A stretch of DNA of 64,000 nt from Candidatus Obscuribacter sp. (GCA_021772095.1 JADYXR010000159.1:124001-188000); one strand, 5' to 3'. Positions 55,950-64,000 are shown, counted from the first letter of the stretch. The notes: generated by a model from the letters alone, not told the origin. Translations and numbers: made by a program.

Positions 55950-56622
55950 TCAGTACTTAACACTGCGCGAGGTTCTTGCAAAGGGATCTTCAATTTCGCT
56001 AGGTTTTGACACCCATTCATGGAATTTGGCCGCACCTACCGCTAATCCAGCCAAAACAATCGACCAGATCCCGGACCAGAAGAGCGTCTCGGTTCCTTTC
56101 AGCTTATCCGGGTCAGTAACTGACGATTGCGGGTCGGCAGGGTTGTATCGGATCTGGATCTTCGGCATGTATTGCTCCATTTCTTGTTCGAGCAATTCAC
56201 TCAAGTTCGCTTTGAGCTTACCTGTCGCCGGGTCGACCAGGTCGGACGCGTCTGTTTTGTCTCTGATATCTGAGATGTCCGGCTTGACTTCGTCAGTGAT
56301 GTCTTTCGAAACAGCCAGCCGAACAAATGTCAGGCATGGTGGCAGCTGCTGACGATCGCGATATTTTTTTTCCATCCACTTCGTACTTATATTCGACATA
56401 TGGTTTTGAAAATAAAATACAGATGAAACTCGCTGGTGACAGTCCGAGAATGCCGGGAGGTCGAATCCCGTCTCCCCGCTCCACAAGCCGGGCTTCGGTA
56501 ACTTTCCAATCCTTTGATCTGTCTTGCGTGTCTTTGAATTGATAAGAGAGCAGAAACTCCCACAAGCCATAACAAGCCAGGCAGAAAGCGAGGGGGAAGA
56601 ACATAATCTTGAGCATTCCCAT
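55950..56622 (-). pseudogene. DUF3592-like membrane protein, broken by a frameshift at A8
   Basis: Two overlapping frames together encode one protein. The first (from ATG 56622) gives a membrane segment (MFFPLAFCLACYGLWEFLL), then VEYKYEVDGKK, and runs out of frame to a stop at 56293. The second frame, downstream of a run of eight A (56364-56371 on the plus strand as T), continues as YRDRQQLPPCLTF and carries KIQIRYNPADPQ and a second membrane segment (LFWSGIWSIVLAGLAVGAA). With seven A the two join exactly into the DUF3592 order: helix, VEYxYxVDGKxY, YNPxDP, helix. The extra base is a mutation, a sequencing error, or a site of transcriptional slippage. The start follows GGAGTGA by 11 bases. 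Confidence 0.75.
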
Positions 56623-56854
56623 TAACGTAATTCACTCCGTTCGACGGTGACCAAATTCTTGGCTGCAATGTGCCGGGTTGCCTGATCGCTTATTCTATCC
56701 TTCTCGACAACTCGATCTCAATTTGTGTGAACTAAACTGACGTCGAGTTTCGTTGCACCGCATATGGTGGTGCGCATAACGCGCACGTACTTCGTCGGTG
56801 ACCTGTTTATTCTTGGTTTCGTGAAGAGCAACCTACTCTTCTAGATTAGCCGCC

Positions 56855-57613
56855 TCAACTTCGGCGGCGGCTGCCGCCGCCACCACCACCACCACCACCG
56901 CCACCGCTGGATGCTCTAGCGAATGCGTTGCCTTGACCTGAGTAGGTTCGGCTGCGGGCGTATGAACTCACCGCTTGAAGTGCGGATTGCGCGTTATATC
57001 GAATCAACGGGTCCTTTGCGATCGAGGCCACGTAACCAAATTCGGCCGCCGCTTTTTGCAATTGGCCCTGACCCTGATAACAAAGTCCGGCATAGTAATG
57101 GGTTATTTCAGTGGGTTTTATGGTGGCAAGAACTTTGAGACCATCCAAATATTTCCCTTGTTTGTAATTCAATTTGACTTGCGTCATCGGTGGCAATGCC
57201 TTCGCCGGCGGTGCCGCCTTAGCAGTTGCCGGAGGACGTTTTGGTGGAGCGGCCATCGCAGTTTCACTGACTTCTGTTGTTGTCACCGCGCCACTTAGAC
57301 CGGGTGTCGGGGCTGTACTTGGATCTTCACCCAGTAAGTGGTCAACGTTTGGAAGGGTCGGTTCCACGACCGAAACTGCAGTCGCAGGATCCGCTTTCGA
57401 ATCGATGTTACTTTCGGATGCGTTAGTAGCTGGTGCTTCCGTAATGTCAGTCGCTGAAGAACTTGCCTTCGCCGCAACCGCGGTCGACGTCGCCACTTGC
57501 TCAACCGATTCCGCCGCGTAAGCCATCGGAGTAGTCGCAAAAAACGAAATTGCCAGGCACAATCCGGACGCCCAGGCACGAGGCTGAAGCCGGAATACTG
57601 TTCTGCTGCTCAT
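56855..57613 (-). CDS. Exported Ala/Pro-rich protein with TPR-like unit and poly-Gly tail
   Basis: A 252-residue exported protein of no recognised family. Signal peptide about 1-33 (LCLAISFFATTPMAYA). Residues 35-145 are Ala/Thr/Ser/Pro-rich and disordered. A short helical domain (about 145-220) has TPR-like repeats (KLNYKQGKYLDGLKVLATI, GLCYQGQGQLQKAAAEFGYV). The last 20 residues are 11 Gly and a basic SRRRS end. The poly-Gly part is encoded by imperfect GGT/GGC triplets that may vary in number. GAGG is 11 bases before ATG. Upstream on the same strand is the DGT-rich protein gene, 121 bases away. Confidence 0.75.
   Translation of the reverse strand: MSSRTVFRLQPRAWASGLCLAISFFATTPMAYAAESVEQVATSTAVAAKASSSATDITEAPATNASESNIDSKADPATAVSVVEPTLPNVDHLLGEDPSTAPTPGLSGAVTTTEVSETAMAAPPKRPPATAKAAPPAKALPPMTQVKLNYKQGKYLDGLKVLATIKPTEITHYYAGLCYQGQGQLQKAAAEFGYVASIAKDPLIRYNAQSALQAVSSYARSRTYSGQGNAFARASSGGGGGGGGGGGSRRRS
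56870..56910 (-). repeat. Triplet repeat encoding poly-glycine
   Basis: Plus-strand CCGCCGCCACCACCACCACC-type triplets encode 11 consecutive Gly on the minus strand. The near-identical codons make it a candidate for length variation by slippage. Confidence 0.8.
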
Positions 57614-57734
57614 TGGGGTTTCGCCTCATCGTCCAAAAGACATCTAAGACTAACTTACCCGTAGTTCTTTGCTACCTATCAGAAACCTTGCAATATTCAC
57701 GATTTCTTCAAGTTTGAGTTGAGAGTTTCGACAA

Positions 57735-58634
57735 TTACTTGGTCCGACGACCTTTATCGATTTTGCGATTTCCAGGATCGCTCATATTGGTTTTTATCCA
57801 GTTGCCATCAGCGTTGACGCGTGTTTCAACAGTCGGATTGCGTTGAGTTTGAACATTGTTGCCGGCGGAATCGACCACCAGAGTGCCGTAGAAATTCGCG
57901 GGAACGTCGCTCGGACCGATCTTCTTGTTCCAGTTCGCGGTGTCCAGTCTGCCAGTCTGATCGAAGACCTTCATCTGATAGTCCTTAACGACTTTGCCGG
58001 AGGGGTCGGATTCACGCATTCTGGTCGGATAGAGCGTGCCGCGCGTGCCCTGCTCCATCTTCCACTCGTATTCCATTTTTGAACCATCAGGCATCGTCAC
58101 TTTGGTCGGACGCAAGGTGCCATCAGCCTGTTTGTTGCGTTCGATTTCCCACTTGACGCCACCTTTGTCCGTGTAGCGCTCGACTGCTTTCGTGCCATCG
58201 GCGGAAGTGACGCGCTCGCGCAGCGTGCCGTCCTTGTCGGTAGCTTGATCGAGCTTGTTGCCGGCGCCGTCTTTTCGTGTAGCCTCAATGCTGGCGCCGT
58301 TATCCGCGGTCGTCTTTCCGCGCGCGTCCATCCGAAATTTAGCACCATCTTCTCGTTTCAAAACCAGAGCATTGGCATCAGAACCTTCAACGATGTCGTA
58401 TTTTCCAAAAAACTTCTGAACGTTCGCATCTTTGCTGTGGTCCAGCATGTTGTTTGCGACTCTCATAATTTGCTGATACTGCTGCGGGTCACCATGCGCC
58501 GCTTCCTGTAATGCGTCAATCGCGGGTTTCATGTTGTGCGCCGGATCCACGACACCCTTTTCGAAAGCACCGGCAATCTTTTGCGCCTTCTCTTGAACAG
58601 CCCTGTCCGGACCATCCCCTTGATTTGGAGCCAT
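57735..58634 (-). CDS. DG-rich, RHS/YD-like repeat protein
   Basis: A 299-residue soluble protein of no firmly recognised family. The first 95 residues are helical (AFEKGVVDPAHNMKPAIDAL). From about 95 on there are strand-turn-strand units with D-G turns: REDGAKFRMDARGKT, RKDGAGNKLDQATDKDGTL, SADGTKAVERYTDKGGVKWE, MPDGSKMEYEWKME. Such units resemble the YD/RHS beta-wrapped repeats of large surface and toxin proteins, but the protein is short and has no signal peptide or toxin domain. It has GAGG seven bases before ATG. Its mode of export, if any, is unknown. A perfect palindrome lies 110 bases upstream. Confidence 0.75.
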   Translation of the reverse strand: MAPNQGDGPDRAVQEKAQKIAGAFEKGVVDPAHNMKPAIDALQEAAHGDPQQYQQIMRVANNMLDHSKDANVQKFFGKYDIVEGSDANALVLKREDGAKFRMDARGKTTADNGASIEATRKDGAGNKLDQATDKDGTLRERVTSADGTKAVERYTDKGGVKWEIERNKQADGTLRPTKVTMPDGSKMEYEWKMEQGTRGTLYPTRMRESDPSGKVVKDYQMKVFDQTGRLDTANWNKKIGPSDVPANFYGTLVVDSAGNNVQTQRNPTVETRVNADGNWIKTNMSDPGNRKIDKGRRTK

Positions 58635-58744
58635 GGTAAAACCTCGTATGACGCGCCGAGGCGCGTTCTTGTATTAAGTGAGTGCAGCGAAGCTGGGGCA
58701 GTTAATACTGATTGATTCCCAGCTTATAAGTTTGGATATTGTGG

Positions 58745-58758
58745 CGCAAAGCTTTGCG
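58745..58758. promoter_or_regulatory. Perfect 14-base palindrome
   Basis: CGCAAAGCTTTGCG is fully self-complementary. It lies between the end of the YgfZ-TPR gene and the start of the DG-rich gene, and could be an operator for the latter. Confidence 0.3.
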
Positions 58759-58819
58759 ACTGTCAGTGGGGAAACTACGTAGTCGGTTTTAAGGGTCAGT
58801 AGGTGTCGCCCGATGAACA

Positions 58820-60544
58820 CTACCCGAGTTGGCTGAGCCGCTCTTTCATTTTCTTGAGCGGTTCCATGTCGCCTCTTTTTGCAGCAACATCGATTCCAGT
58901 TTCGTAAGTTTTTTTAGCATCGTCCACGAGCTTCAGACTTTCATACGCTTTGGCTAGAACGAGATAACCGGCACTATGAGTAGGTTTTATCTCAAGCGAT
59001 TTTTTCAGGTGAGGAATGGCTTCCTCGAATCTCGAAAGTTCGACCAGGCAATCACCATAACCGTGATTGGCCAATTGATCGTCTTCATCAATTTCGAGCA
59101 CTTGTTTAAACATGCCCATGCGCTCAAGAGTCTCTTTTTCTGTCGCTTTTTGCTGCTGTTCGGCTTGCTTGGTTTTGGAAACTTCCGCCGCTGCGATTTT
59201 CATGCGAATGCTCATCGAAATTGCTTTCTCGTCCTCGGCTTTTTCCTTCCAACCTTTCTCGACGTAAAAAACGGAAAGATTGGTGTGAGCCATGACTGAG
59301 TCCGGGTTCAACTTAGCCAGATATTCCATCAATTCAATTGCTTCGTCGAGCTGACCACGACGGGACAGAATTACTCCGAGCGATTCGTAGGCATCTTCGT
59401 TCAATGGATCGAGTGTGAGCGCTTCTTTCAAGAGGTTGATGGATTGCCAATCGTCGGTTTCCTTCGATTCGTCTTCTTTGGCGAATAATGAAAGCGCCTC
59501 TTCGTAAAGTCCTCTGGCAATTTCGGCAGGTGACTTGGGCTGGTGAAGCGGCAAAAGTTCCACGGTCGCACTGCATGTGGTGCCGTCGATTAAAACCTCG
59601 CGAGTTTTACCTGGTGTCCGGTAGTCGCGCTTAACCAGGGCGAAAGCAACAAATTTGTTCAAGAATTCGGAGTAATAATTGGACTTGATCCAGCCGATAG
59701 TTTCACCGCCTGAATCGATTGGAGTATCGATCGCCCATGGTGTTGCCGGTGGTGGTGCGATTATCATACCGACCAGTGCACGCGATGGCGAGCCCTGGGT
59801 TTTCACTCTTGCCAGCACCTCCTGTCCCTGGAAGCAGCCTTTGCTGTAGCTCACCGCTTCTTCAGCCAGCGCTGTTTCAGCCAAGAGATTGTCGTCAGAA
59901 AAATCAACGCCAAGTTTCGGAAACCCGGCTTCCACTCGCGCGACATCCAGGGTGCGCTCGTCGAGCGGTTTTAAACCGGATGCTTCGGCGATTATGTTCA
60001 ATTTGCTCGTCACTTTTTGAACATGGTCAGAAGAAACGATCAGAAGGAAACCTTCTTCACCGGTCAGCGACATTTTAAAAATTCGAACGGCGGCGTCATC
60101 AACGGTTCCCGATGTTGAATCTTTATCGAATAGTTCTCTGGATGGAACTCCGTCCAGCAGCTTTTGAACGATGGAACGACTCTTTGGTCCTTGCACGGTG
60201 ACGAAGCTAGCCTCAATGGGTTCGAAGTCGACTTTGTCCGCGAATTTGAACTTTTCGAAGTGCTCTAAGATCGCCTCTTTAAAAGTGGTATCGCAGATGA
60301 TGGCAAAATCATTCGCCAGTTTATAAACTTGAAAGACTCCAACCGGTCGAGACTTCCTGTCGATCAGGCAGTTTAGATGCGAGTCTCCAACTTTGAGCAA
60401 ATTGATGTCGTTTGTCGTTTGCGCTTGCAGGTATCGATTCGCGTCAGTGCCGAACACGCGGATGTAGGATAGCGGAACCTTTCCCCAGGCGCCTGTTTGA
60501 CGCAAACTACTGGTGTCGAGGGATCTATCGAGTTCAAGCGTCAT
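58820..60544 (-). CDS. YgfZ/GcvT-like folate-binding protein fused to TPR domain
   Basis: A 574-residue protein with two parts. Residues 1-340 are the YgfZ/GcvT fold: YIRVFGTDANRYLQAQTTND near 28-47 and the signature KGCFQGQE at 235-242 with its conserved Cys237. YgfZ proteins bind tetrahydrofolate and help maintain certain Fe-S enzymes. Residues about 365-570 are TPR units (DAYESLGVILSRRGQLDEAI, HTNLSVFYVEKGWKEKAEDE, GYGDCLVELSRFEEAIPHL, YLVLAKAYESLKLVDDAKKT). The usual YgfZ ends near 330-350 residues, so the TPR half is an addition. Upstream, 109 bases away on the same strand, is an IscA/ErpA-type gene, which supports the Fe-S role. AAAGG lies before ATG. Confidence 0.9.
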   Translation of the reverse strand: MTLELDRSLDTSSLRQTGAWGKVPLSYIRVFGTDANRYLQAQTTNDINLLKVGDSHLNCLIDRKSRPVGVFQVYKLANDFAIICDTTFKEAILEHFEKFKFADKVDFEPIEASFVTVQGPKSRSIVQKLLDGVPSRELFDKDSTSGTVDDAAVRIFKMSLTGEEGFLLIVSSDHVQKVTSKLNIIAEASGLKPLDERTLDVARVEAGFPKLGVDFSDDNLLAETALAEEAVSYSKGCFQGQEVLARVKTQGSPSRALVGMIIAPPPATPWAIDTPIDSGGETIGWIKSNYYSEFLNKFVAFALVKRDYRTPGKTREVLIDGTTCSATVELLPLHQPKSPAEIARGLYEEALSLFAKEDESKETDDWQSINLLKEALTLDPLNEDAYESLGVILSRRGQLDEAIELMEYLAKLNPDSVMAHTNLSVFYVEKGWKEKAEDEKAISMSIRMKIAAAEVSKTKQAEQQQKATEKETLERMGMFKQVLEIDEDDQLANHGYGDCLVELSRFEEAIPHLKKSLEIKPTHSAGYLVLAKAYESLKLVDDAKKTYETGIDVAAKRGDMEPLKKMKERLSQLG

Positions 60545-60653
60545 TTGATTCAGCCTTTATTAGTGGTGACGATGCCGTGTCTAACCGGTCAAACATGCGC
60601 AAAAGGCGCGGCCTGGTAGCCGTCGCCTCATGCAATTAGTCTTCAGTTTCTAA

Positions 60654-61010
60654 CTAAACGGAGAAGGATTGTCCGCAGCCGCAGTTGGATTTGGATTGTG
60701 GGTTCTTGATTACGAAGCCCTTGCCTTCGAGACCTTGTTCGAAATCGAGCATGGTGCCTTTCAGATAAATCGCGCTCTTCGGATCAACAAAGACTTTGAC
60801 GCCGTGTTGTTCGATTACGTGATCTTTCTCTTGTTGCTTGTCGAAGCTCAAACCATACGACATGCCAGAGCAACCGCCGCCGCGGATTTCGAGTCTCAAA
60901 CCTTCTTTGTCAGGTTCTTCGGTGAGAAGTCTTCTCACTTCTCCGGCAGCCGACTCTGTCAACGATACGATTGAGGCTGGGGCTTCAGTGCTAGTGGTCG
61001 TTTCGGCCAT
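60654..61010 (-). CDS. IscA/ErpA-type iron-sulfur carrier
   Basis: A 118-residue A-type Fe-S carrier. The frame continues 16 codons upstream, but ATG at 61010 has AGGTGA six bases before it. The three conserved cysteines are Cys47 (GGGCSGMSYG), Cys110 and Cys112 (SNCGCGQSF). The first 15 residues are a Thr/Ser-rich extension. These proteins receive and pass on [2Fe-2S] or [4Fe-4S] clusters. Whether it is closer to ErpA, IscA or SufA cannot be decided here. No sufBCD or iscSU gene is in the window. The YgfZ-TPR gene is next downstream. Confidence 0.95.
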   Translation of the reverse strand: MAETTTSTEAPASIVSLTESAAGEVRRLLTEEPDKEGLRLEIRGGGCSGMSYGLSFDKQQEKDHVIEQHGVKVFVDPKSAIYLKGTMLDFEQGLEGKGFVIKNPQSKSNCGCGQSFSV

Positions 61011-61219
61011 TGTGTCACCTCTGAGGTTGGGGCTGAGCGATCTTGAAATGTCGCCCACCTGCTATTCAAATACACTTTACCATATGACAACGAAAGTTGG
61101 ACGCTTTCTTGCGAATTGTTGAGGACGCAAGAAGGCTTGTCAATAGCTCGTCTTCGAGTTTTCGGACAGGGCAAGTCTGTTCAATTGATCGCCCGCTTAT
61201 CGATCAAAAAAATTCAGAC

Positions 61220-61852
61220 TTATGAAAGGCAGTTGACTTTCAGTTTCAAAATTTTGCCTGCCGCTCGCTTCAGTCGCAAATCGTAATCACCTTCAATCAT
61301 TTCTTGAATCTCAACCCATCTGAAGTTCGAAACCTCATTGCGATCGATCTCGACCAGCGGCTCGCCTGACCGAACGCCGTTCTTATCTGGTAAACAGAGG
61401 AGATACTGGTAATCGTGGTGGAAATGATCGCTTTCGTTCTTCTTGGGGTTAGGCGGGATCGCGTGCGAATCCATGTCGAAAGGAAACGGATGCTTGGTGT
61501 GCCAGGGATGCAGAGCGACGCTCTTAATGCCGGTTTCCTCGACAAATTCACGCAGCGCACCGTCTGCTGGGTTCTCTTCGAGGTCTAGATGCCCGCCTGG
61601 TTGCAACCATAGTTTCAAAAAATTGTGATGGATTAGAAAAATAGAATTGCCCTGAGGATGCAGCAATAAACCGCTTGCAGTCAGGTGTCCAGTCATGTTC
61701 TTCCGATTGCAGAGATCGCGATCGCGCTCTTCGAATTGTTTTTTCAGAATTGAAAACGATACTTTCTGATCGGGAAAATATTCCAGGTAAGAGTAAAACA
61801 AACTGGATGCTTCATTTAAGAATCGGTCTGTGAGCTGATCTGTCGATGTCAT
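61220..61852 (-). CDS. Nudix hydrolase
   Basis: A 210-residue Nudix protein. ATG at 61852 is one base after the stop of the thioredoxin-fold gene. A TTG nine codons upstream would overlap that gene. The Nudix box is complete: GGHLDLEENPADGALREFVEETGI spans 86-109 (written as GHLDLEE and REFVEETGI), with Glu102, Glu105 and Glu106 as metal ligands. An N-terminal helical part of about 55 residues and a HxH-rich loop (ESDHFHHDYQ) precede the last strands. The substrate, some nucleoside diphosphate derivative, cannot be predicted. It is the last gene of the ABC operon. Confidence 0.93.
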   Translation of the reverse strand: MTSTDQLTDRFLNEASSLFYSYLEYFPDQKVSFSILKKQFEERDRDLCNRKNMTGHLTASGLLLHPQGNSIFLIHHNFLKLWLQPGGHLDLEENPADGALREFVEETGIKSVALHPWHTKHPFPFDMDSHAIPPNPKKNESDHFHHDYQYLLCLPDKNGVRSGEPLVEIDRNEVSNFRWVEIQEMIEGDYDLRLKRAAGKILKLKVNCLS

Positions 61853-61853
61853 C

Positions 61854-62696
61854 TTAGTCAGCGCTCTGTTGTTTCGCAATTAATTTTGCTTTGGCATTGC
61901 GCATTAGCACCATTACTTTGACAGCGCTGATATAGCCGGAAGTCCAGCCGAGGGACTCGCCGGTTGAACTGACGATATGCATGATAGGAACCGCTGTCGA
62001 ACCGTATTCTTTGTACAGCCTGTATTCTGTCTTCGTCAACTTTTTGTCGTAGTTGATTTTCACTGGATAAAAGTCTTTCTCAATTTTTTCCCGAACATCT
62101 TTCGCCGACAACGATGCGTTTTCCATTTTTTTAGAAATGACGCTGCGCTCATCTGTGAAAAAGAGCATGATGGGGCGCTGATCTACGTTGTCCGTAAAGA
62201 CTTTCTCGATTGCAAATCGTTTGACTACCTTGCTTGATGCGCTCAGCCTGTTTTTGTCCTTGGAGGGCGCGCTGGAAGTCTTACTCGAAGGGACCGGTGT
62301 ATTCAATCTTTTGTGCGGGTCCGAGTCCGAGTTCTTGTCCGACTTCGCATCGGAGTTGGTGTCCAAACTCACAGAGTTCGAGTCGGCTCCAACTTCTTCG
62401 TCCTCAGCCGCGTCACCGCTTTTGTTTCTGCCGACAACATCGTTTTGGTCGTCAGTGTCAGATGTTCTACTCTTATCTTCTATCTCGGATCCACCTTCCG
62501 GAGATGACACCACCAGATTGGATTTGCTGTTTTTAAGAACGTCAGGAATCGGTTTCCACGCGATTGTTTTTTCAGGTTTAATTGGCATCGCGGCTTCGAT
62601 CGCGGCGACGGCAAAACGTGCTCCCAGGAAAATAAATGCTGACAGAAAAAGCACTGATACGGTTCCGCGTGTGGAGCCTTTTTTAGTCAACATCAT
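61854..62696 (-). CDS. Membrane-anchored thioredoxin-fold protein without CXXC
   Basis: A 280-residue protein. ATG at 62696 follows AGGGAGT by eight bases; it overlaps the permease gene's end by 14 bases. One membrane segment is at about 12-34. Residues about 55-155 are an acidic, Ser/Asp-rich disordered linker (SDKNSDSDPHKR). The C-terminal domain (about 165-265) has a thioredoxin-like pattern: RPIMLFFTDERSVISKKMEN, a helix, FYPVKINYDKK, and the cis-Pro strand STAVPIMHIVSSTG. Where thioredoxins have WCxxC it reads FTDERSV, so it has no redox pair. A binding or scaffold role is likely. It is coupled to the ABC transporter and Nudix genes. Confidence 0.8.
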   Translation of the reverse strand: MMLTKKGSTRGTVSVLFLSAFIFLGARFAVAAIEAAMPIKPEKTIAWKPIPDVLKNSKSNLVVSSPEGGSEIEDKSRTSDTDDQNDVVGRNKSGDAAEDEEVGADSNSVSLDTNSDAKSDKNSDSDPHKRLNTPVPSSKTSSAPSKDKNRLSASSKVVKRFAIEKVFTDNVDQRPIMLFFTDERSVISKKMENASLSAKDVREKIEKDFYPVKINYDKKLTKTEYRLYKEYGSTAVPIMHIVSSTGESLGWTSGYISAVKVMVLMRNAKAKLIAKQQSAD

Positions 62697-63546
62697 AGTG
62701 ATACTCCCTGGCATTTAGCACCGCAGTTGCGATGGTCAACGCGATCAAAATGTTGCTGATGGGCTCTAATAGAGCGGACCAAACGAACGGCCGAGTTTCC
62801 AAAATATCGTAGAGATGGATCTGCGGCGCAAGAAAATTAGACAAATTTATAATTGCGGCGATGTACTGTTGAATCGAGCTGAGCGCACTGCCACCAAACA
62901 GCGCAGGGATGAATGTTGTCCGTATCCAGTCGTCGATTCCAAGAATGTCGCAAAGAAGCACTGAAACATCGGTAGCCGTCTCCGGCATTGGCACCGCGAT
63001 GCTCATGGCCAAAATGCTGATGCCTGCTGCCAATTCAAAGGCAATCACGCCGCTGAGCACCATGGTTTGTGTCGGCAACAAATAAATCATCGTCAGCACA
63101 CTTGATACGCTCAACGCCGAAATTATCCGCTCAAAAAAATCGAGCACGATCATCTCGTCGGTTAATCCCCATCTGGTGAAGGCACCACTGGTGGTGAAGA
63201 GCAGATTTTGTAACACCGACACAACGGCAATCACCGTCGCCAATGCCAGCCACTTTGAGATTACATATTGATATCGGTGCAGCGGACGCGTGAAAATCAG
63301 CGGCATGTAGTCACTGCGACCGCCGATGGACAGGCTGTTTCCAATGGCATTCGTTGCGGTGACTGTGATTAATCCAATAATTGTCGAAACCGCAAAGGCA
63401 TCCCAGCCATCTACTGACGTGACCGTGGGTGTTGGCGCCAAGATTAGCGACAGCGGCAATAATACACCCATCGCCAACAACATGAAAACGACGAAGCGTT
63501 GCTTCAAAATCTTCTTGATCGTTTCGATGTAAATTGCTCTATTCAT
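62683..63546 (-). CDS. ABC transporter permease, ABC-2 type
   Basis: A 287-residue membrane protein with six hydrophobic segments, near 18-37, 48-72, 95-115, 140-160, 165-188 and 262-280. The layout with the ATPase gene just upstream is that of ABC-2 exporters. ATG overlaps the end of the ATPase gene by eight bases (63539-63546), so the two are coupled. The transported substrate is unknown. SRSD-like and TRPLHRYQYVISKWLA between helices 2 and 3 resembles the coupling region of ABC-2 permeases. Confidence 0.88.
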   Translation of the reverse strand: MNRAIYIETIKKILKQRFVVFMLLAMGVLLPLSLILAPTPTVTSVDGWDAFAVSTIIGLITVTATNAIGNSLSIGGRSDYMPLIFTRPLHRYQYVISKWLALATVIAVVSVLQNLLFTTSGAFTRWGLTDEMIVLDFFERIISALSVSSVLTMIYLLPTQTMVLSGVIAFELAAGISILAMSIAVPMPETATDVSVLLCDILGIDDWIRTTFIPALFGGSALSSIQQYIAAIINLSNFLAPQIHLYDILETRPFVWSALLEPISNILIALTIATAVLNAREYHYDVD

Positions 63547-64000
63547 CAGGCTTGTCCCCGATTAAGAATTCCGGCATCTCATTGAACAGATGTTCCAGAG
63601 ACGTCGACTCAGGACTGGCGGATTGAACTGCAATTTGGTTTTCGATGCACATGCGAATTACTGCGCTTGCCATTTGGCCGCTAGTTACCGCGATGCGTGC
63701 GCCGCGCGGGTCTATTTCGAGTATCGATGCGCCGCTTGCCGCTGCGATTGAAGCAAATTTCGCGTTCAAAACCTGATCTTCAAGTCGTTCGGCAAAACGC
63801 ATGCGGAGCACATGCGGATAATCGGATTCTTCCGACATTGACTTGATCGACTGAATTTGTCCGTTTCGAATGAACGCGACGCGGTCGCACACTCGTTCCA
63901 TTTCATCCAGGTGGTGCGAGTTTAGAACAATGGTGGCATTGCTTTTTTTCAGTTCCAAAAGAATTTCGCGAAGCAAAGTGACACCAGGTGGATCCATTCC
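63539..64000 (-). CDS. ABC transporter ATPase, C-terminal part only
   Basis: The open frame runs off the right edge, so only about the last 153 residues are seen. The fragment starts within the Walker B/D-loop region (MDPPG, as in SGMDPPG). It then has the H-loop NSHHLDEMERVCDRVAFI, and a C-terminal domain of about 100 residues that ends GDKPDE. Walker A and the signature motif lie outside the window. It precedes the ABC-2 permease gene, with which it overlaps by eight bases. Confidence 0.9.
   Translation of the reverse strand, partial: GMDPPGVTLLREILLELKKSNATIVLNSHHLDEMERVCDRVAFIRNGQIQSIKSMSEESDYPHVLRMRFAERLEDQVLNAKFASIAAASGASILEIDPRGARIAVTSGQMASAVIRMCIENQIAVQSASPESTSLEHLFNEMPEFLIGDKPDE

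Noticed and set aside
56440-56490. tRNA-like GGTCGAATCCCG sequence
   Set aside because: It lies within the coding sequence of the DUF3592-like protein, and no other tRNA arms can be folded around it.

Overview
The window is a gene-dense bacterial chromosome segment of roughly 50% G+C with short spacers and no rRNA, complete tRNA, insertion sequence, prophage or CRISPR array that I can recognise. The gene style is two-domain Ser/Thr kinases, many TPR proteins with signal peptides, very large Ala/Pro/Lys-rich proteins, a MutS2 and a RelA/SpoT protein of the bifunctional type. My best guess is a non-photosynthetic relative of the Cyanobacteria (Vampirovibrionia/Melainabacteria, Obscuribacterales-like). 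This is inference from gene content; no phylogenetic marker was compared.

Layout. 1-5.8 kb is a signalling block: a histidine kinase, a convergent OmpR-type regulator plus Ser/Thr kinase operon, and a divergent TPR lipoprotein. 5.9-9.3 kb carries a small orphan gene and the overlapping pair rel (ppGpp synthetase/hydrolase) and rdgB (house-cleaning nucleotidase). 9.6-17.9 kb is mixed: secreted proteins of unknown role, a Gly/Tyr-rich exported protein, ilvE, and a CsgG-like protein with a partner. 18-33.4 kb holds mostly housekeeping genes (alaS, an NAD kinase, a kinase-TPR receptor, an amino acid permease, deoC, carB, a lipase-like hydrolase, a gamma-class carbonic anhydrase-like protein). 33.7-36.5 kb has a small putative winged-helix protein and mutS2.

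36.8-50.2 kb is the most unusual part: three giant genes in tandem (about 2168, 1130 and 970 residues). The second and third are clear paralogues, and the first shares their composition and architecture. The second and third are preceded by nearly identical promoter-like elements, and the first by a weaker version. In all three the element lies 54-60 bases before the start codon. I do not recognise a described family or function; this is my main candidate for an undescribed system.

50.3-64 kb returns to housekeeping and envelope genes: a glycosyltransferase, an inositol-phosphatase-like protein, ileS, a GIN-domain lipoprotein, a frameshifted DUF3592-like membrane protein, a YgfZ domain fused to TPRs beside an IscA/ErpA-type Fe-S carrier, and an overlapping operon of ABC transporter, thioredoxin-fold protein without its cysteine pair, and Nudix hydrolase. 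The transporter ATPase runs off the right edge.

Several start codons given here were moved inward from the longest open frame because a Shine-Dalgarno sequence, a signal peptide or an upstream promoter-like element supports the shorter form; each entry gives the reason.
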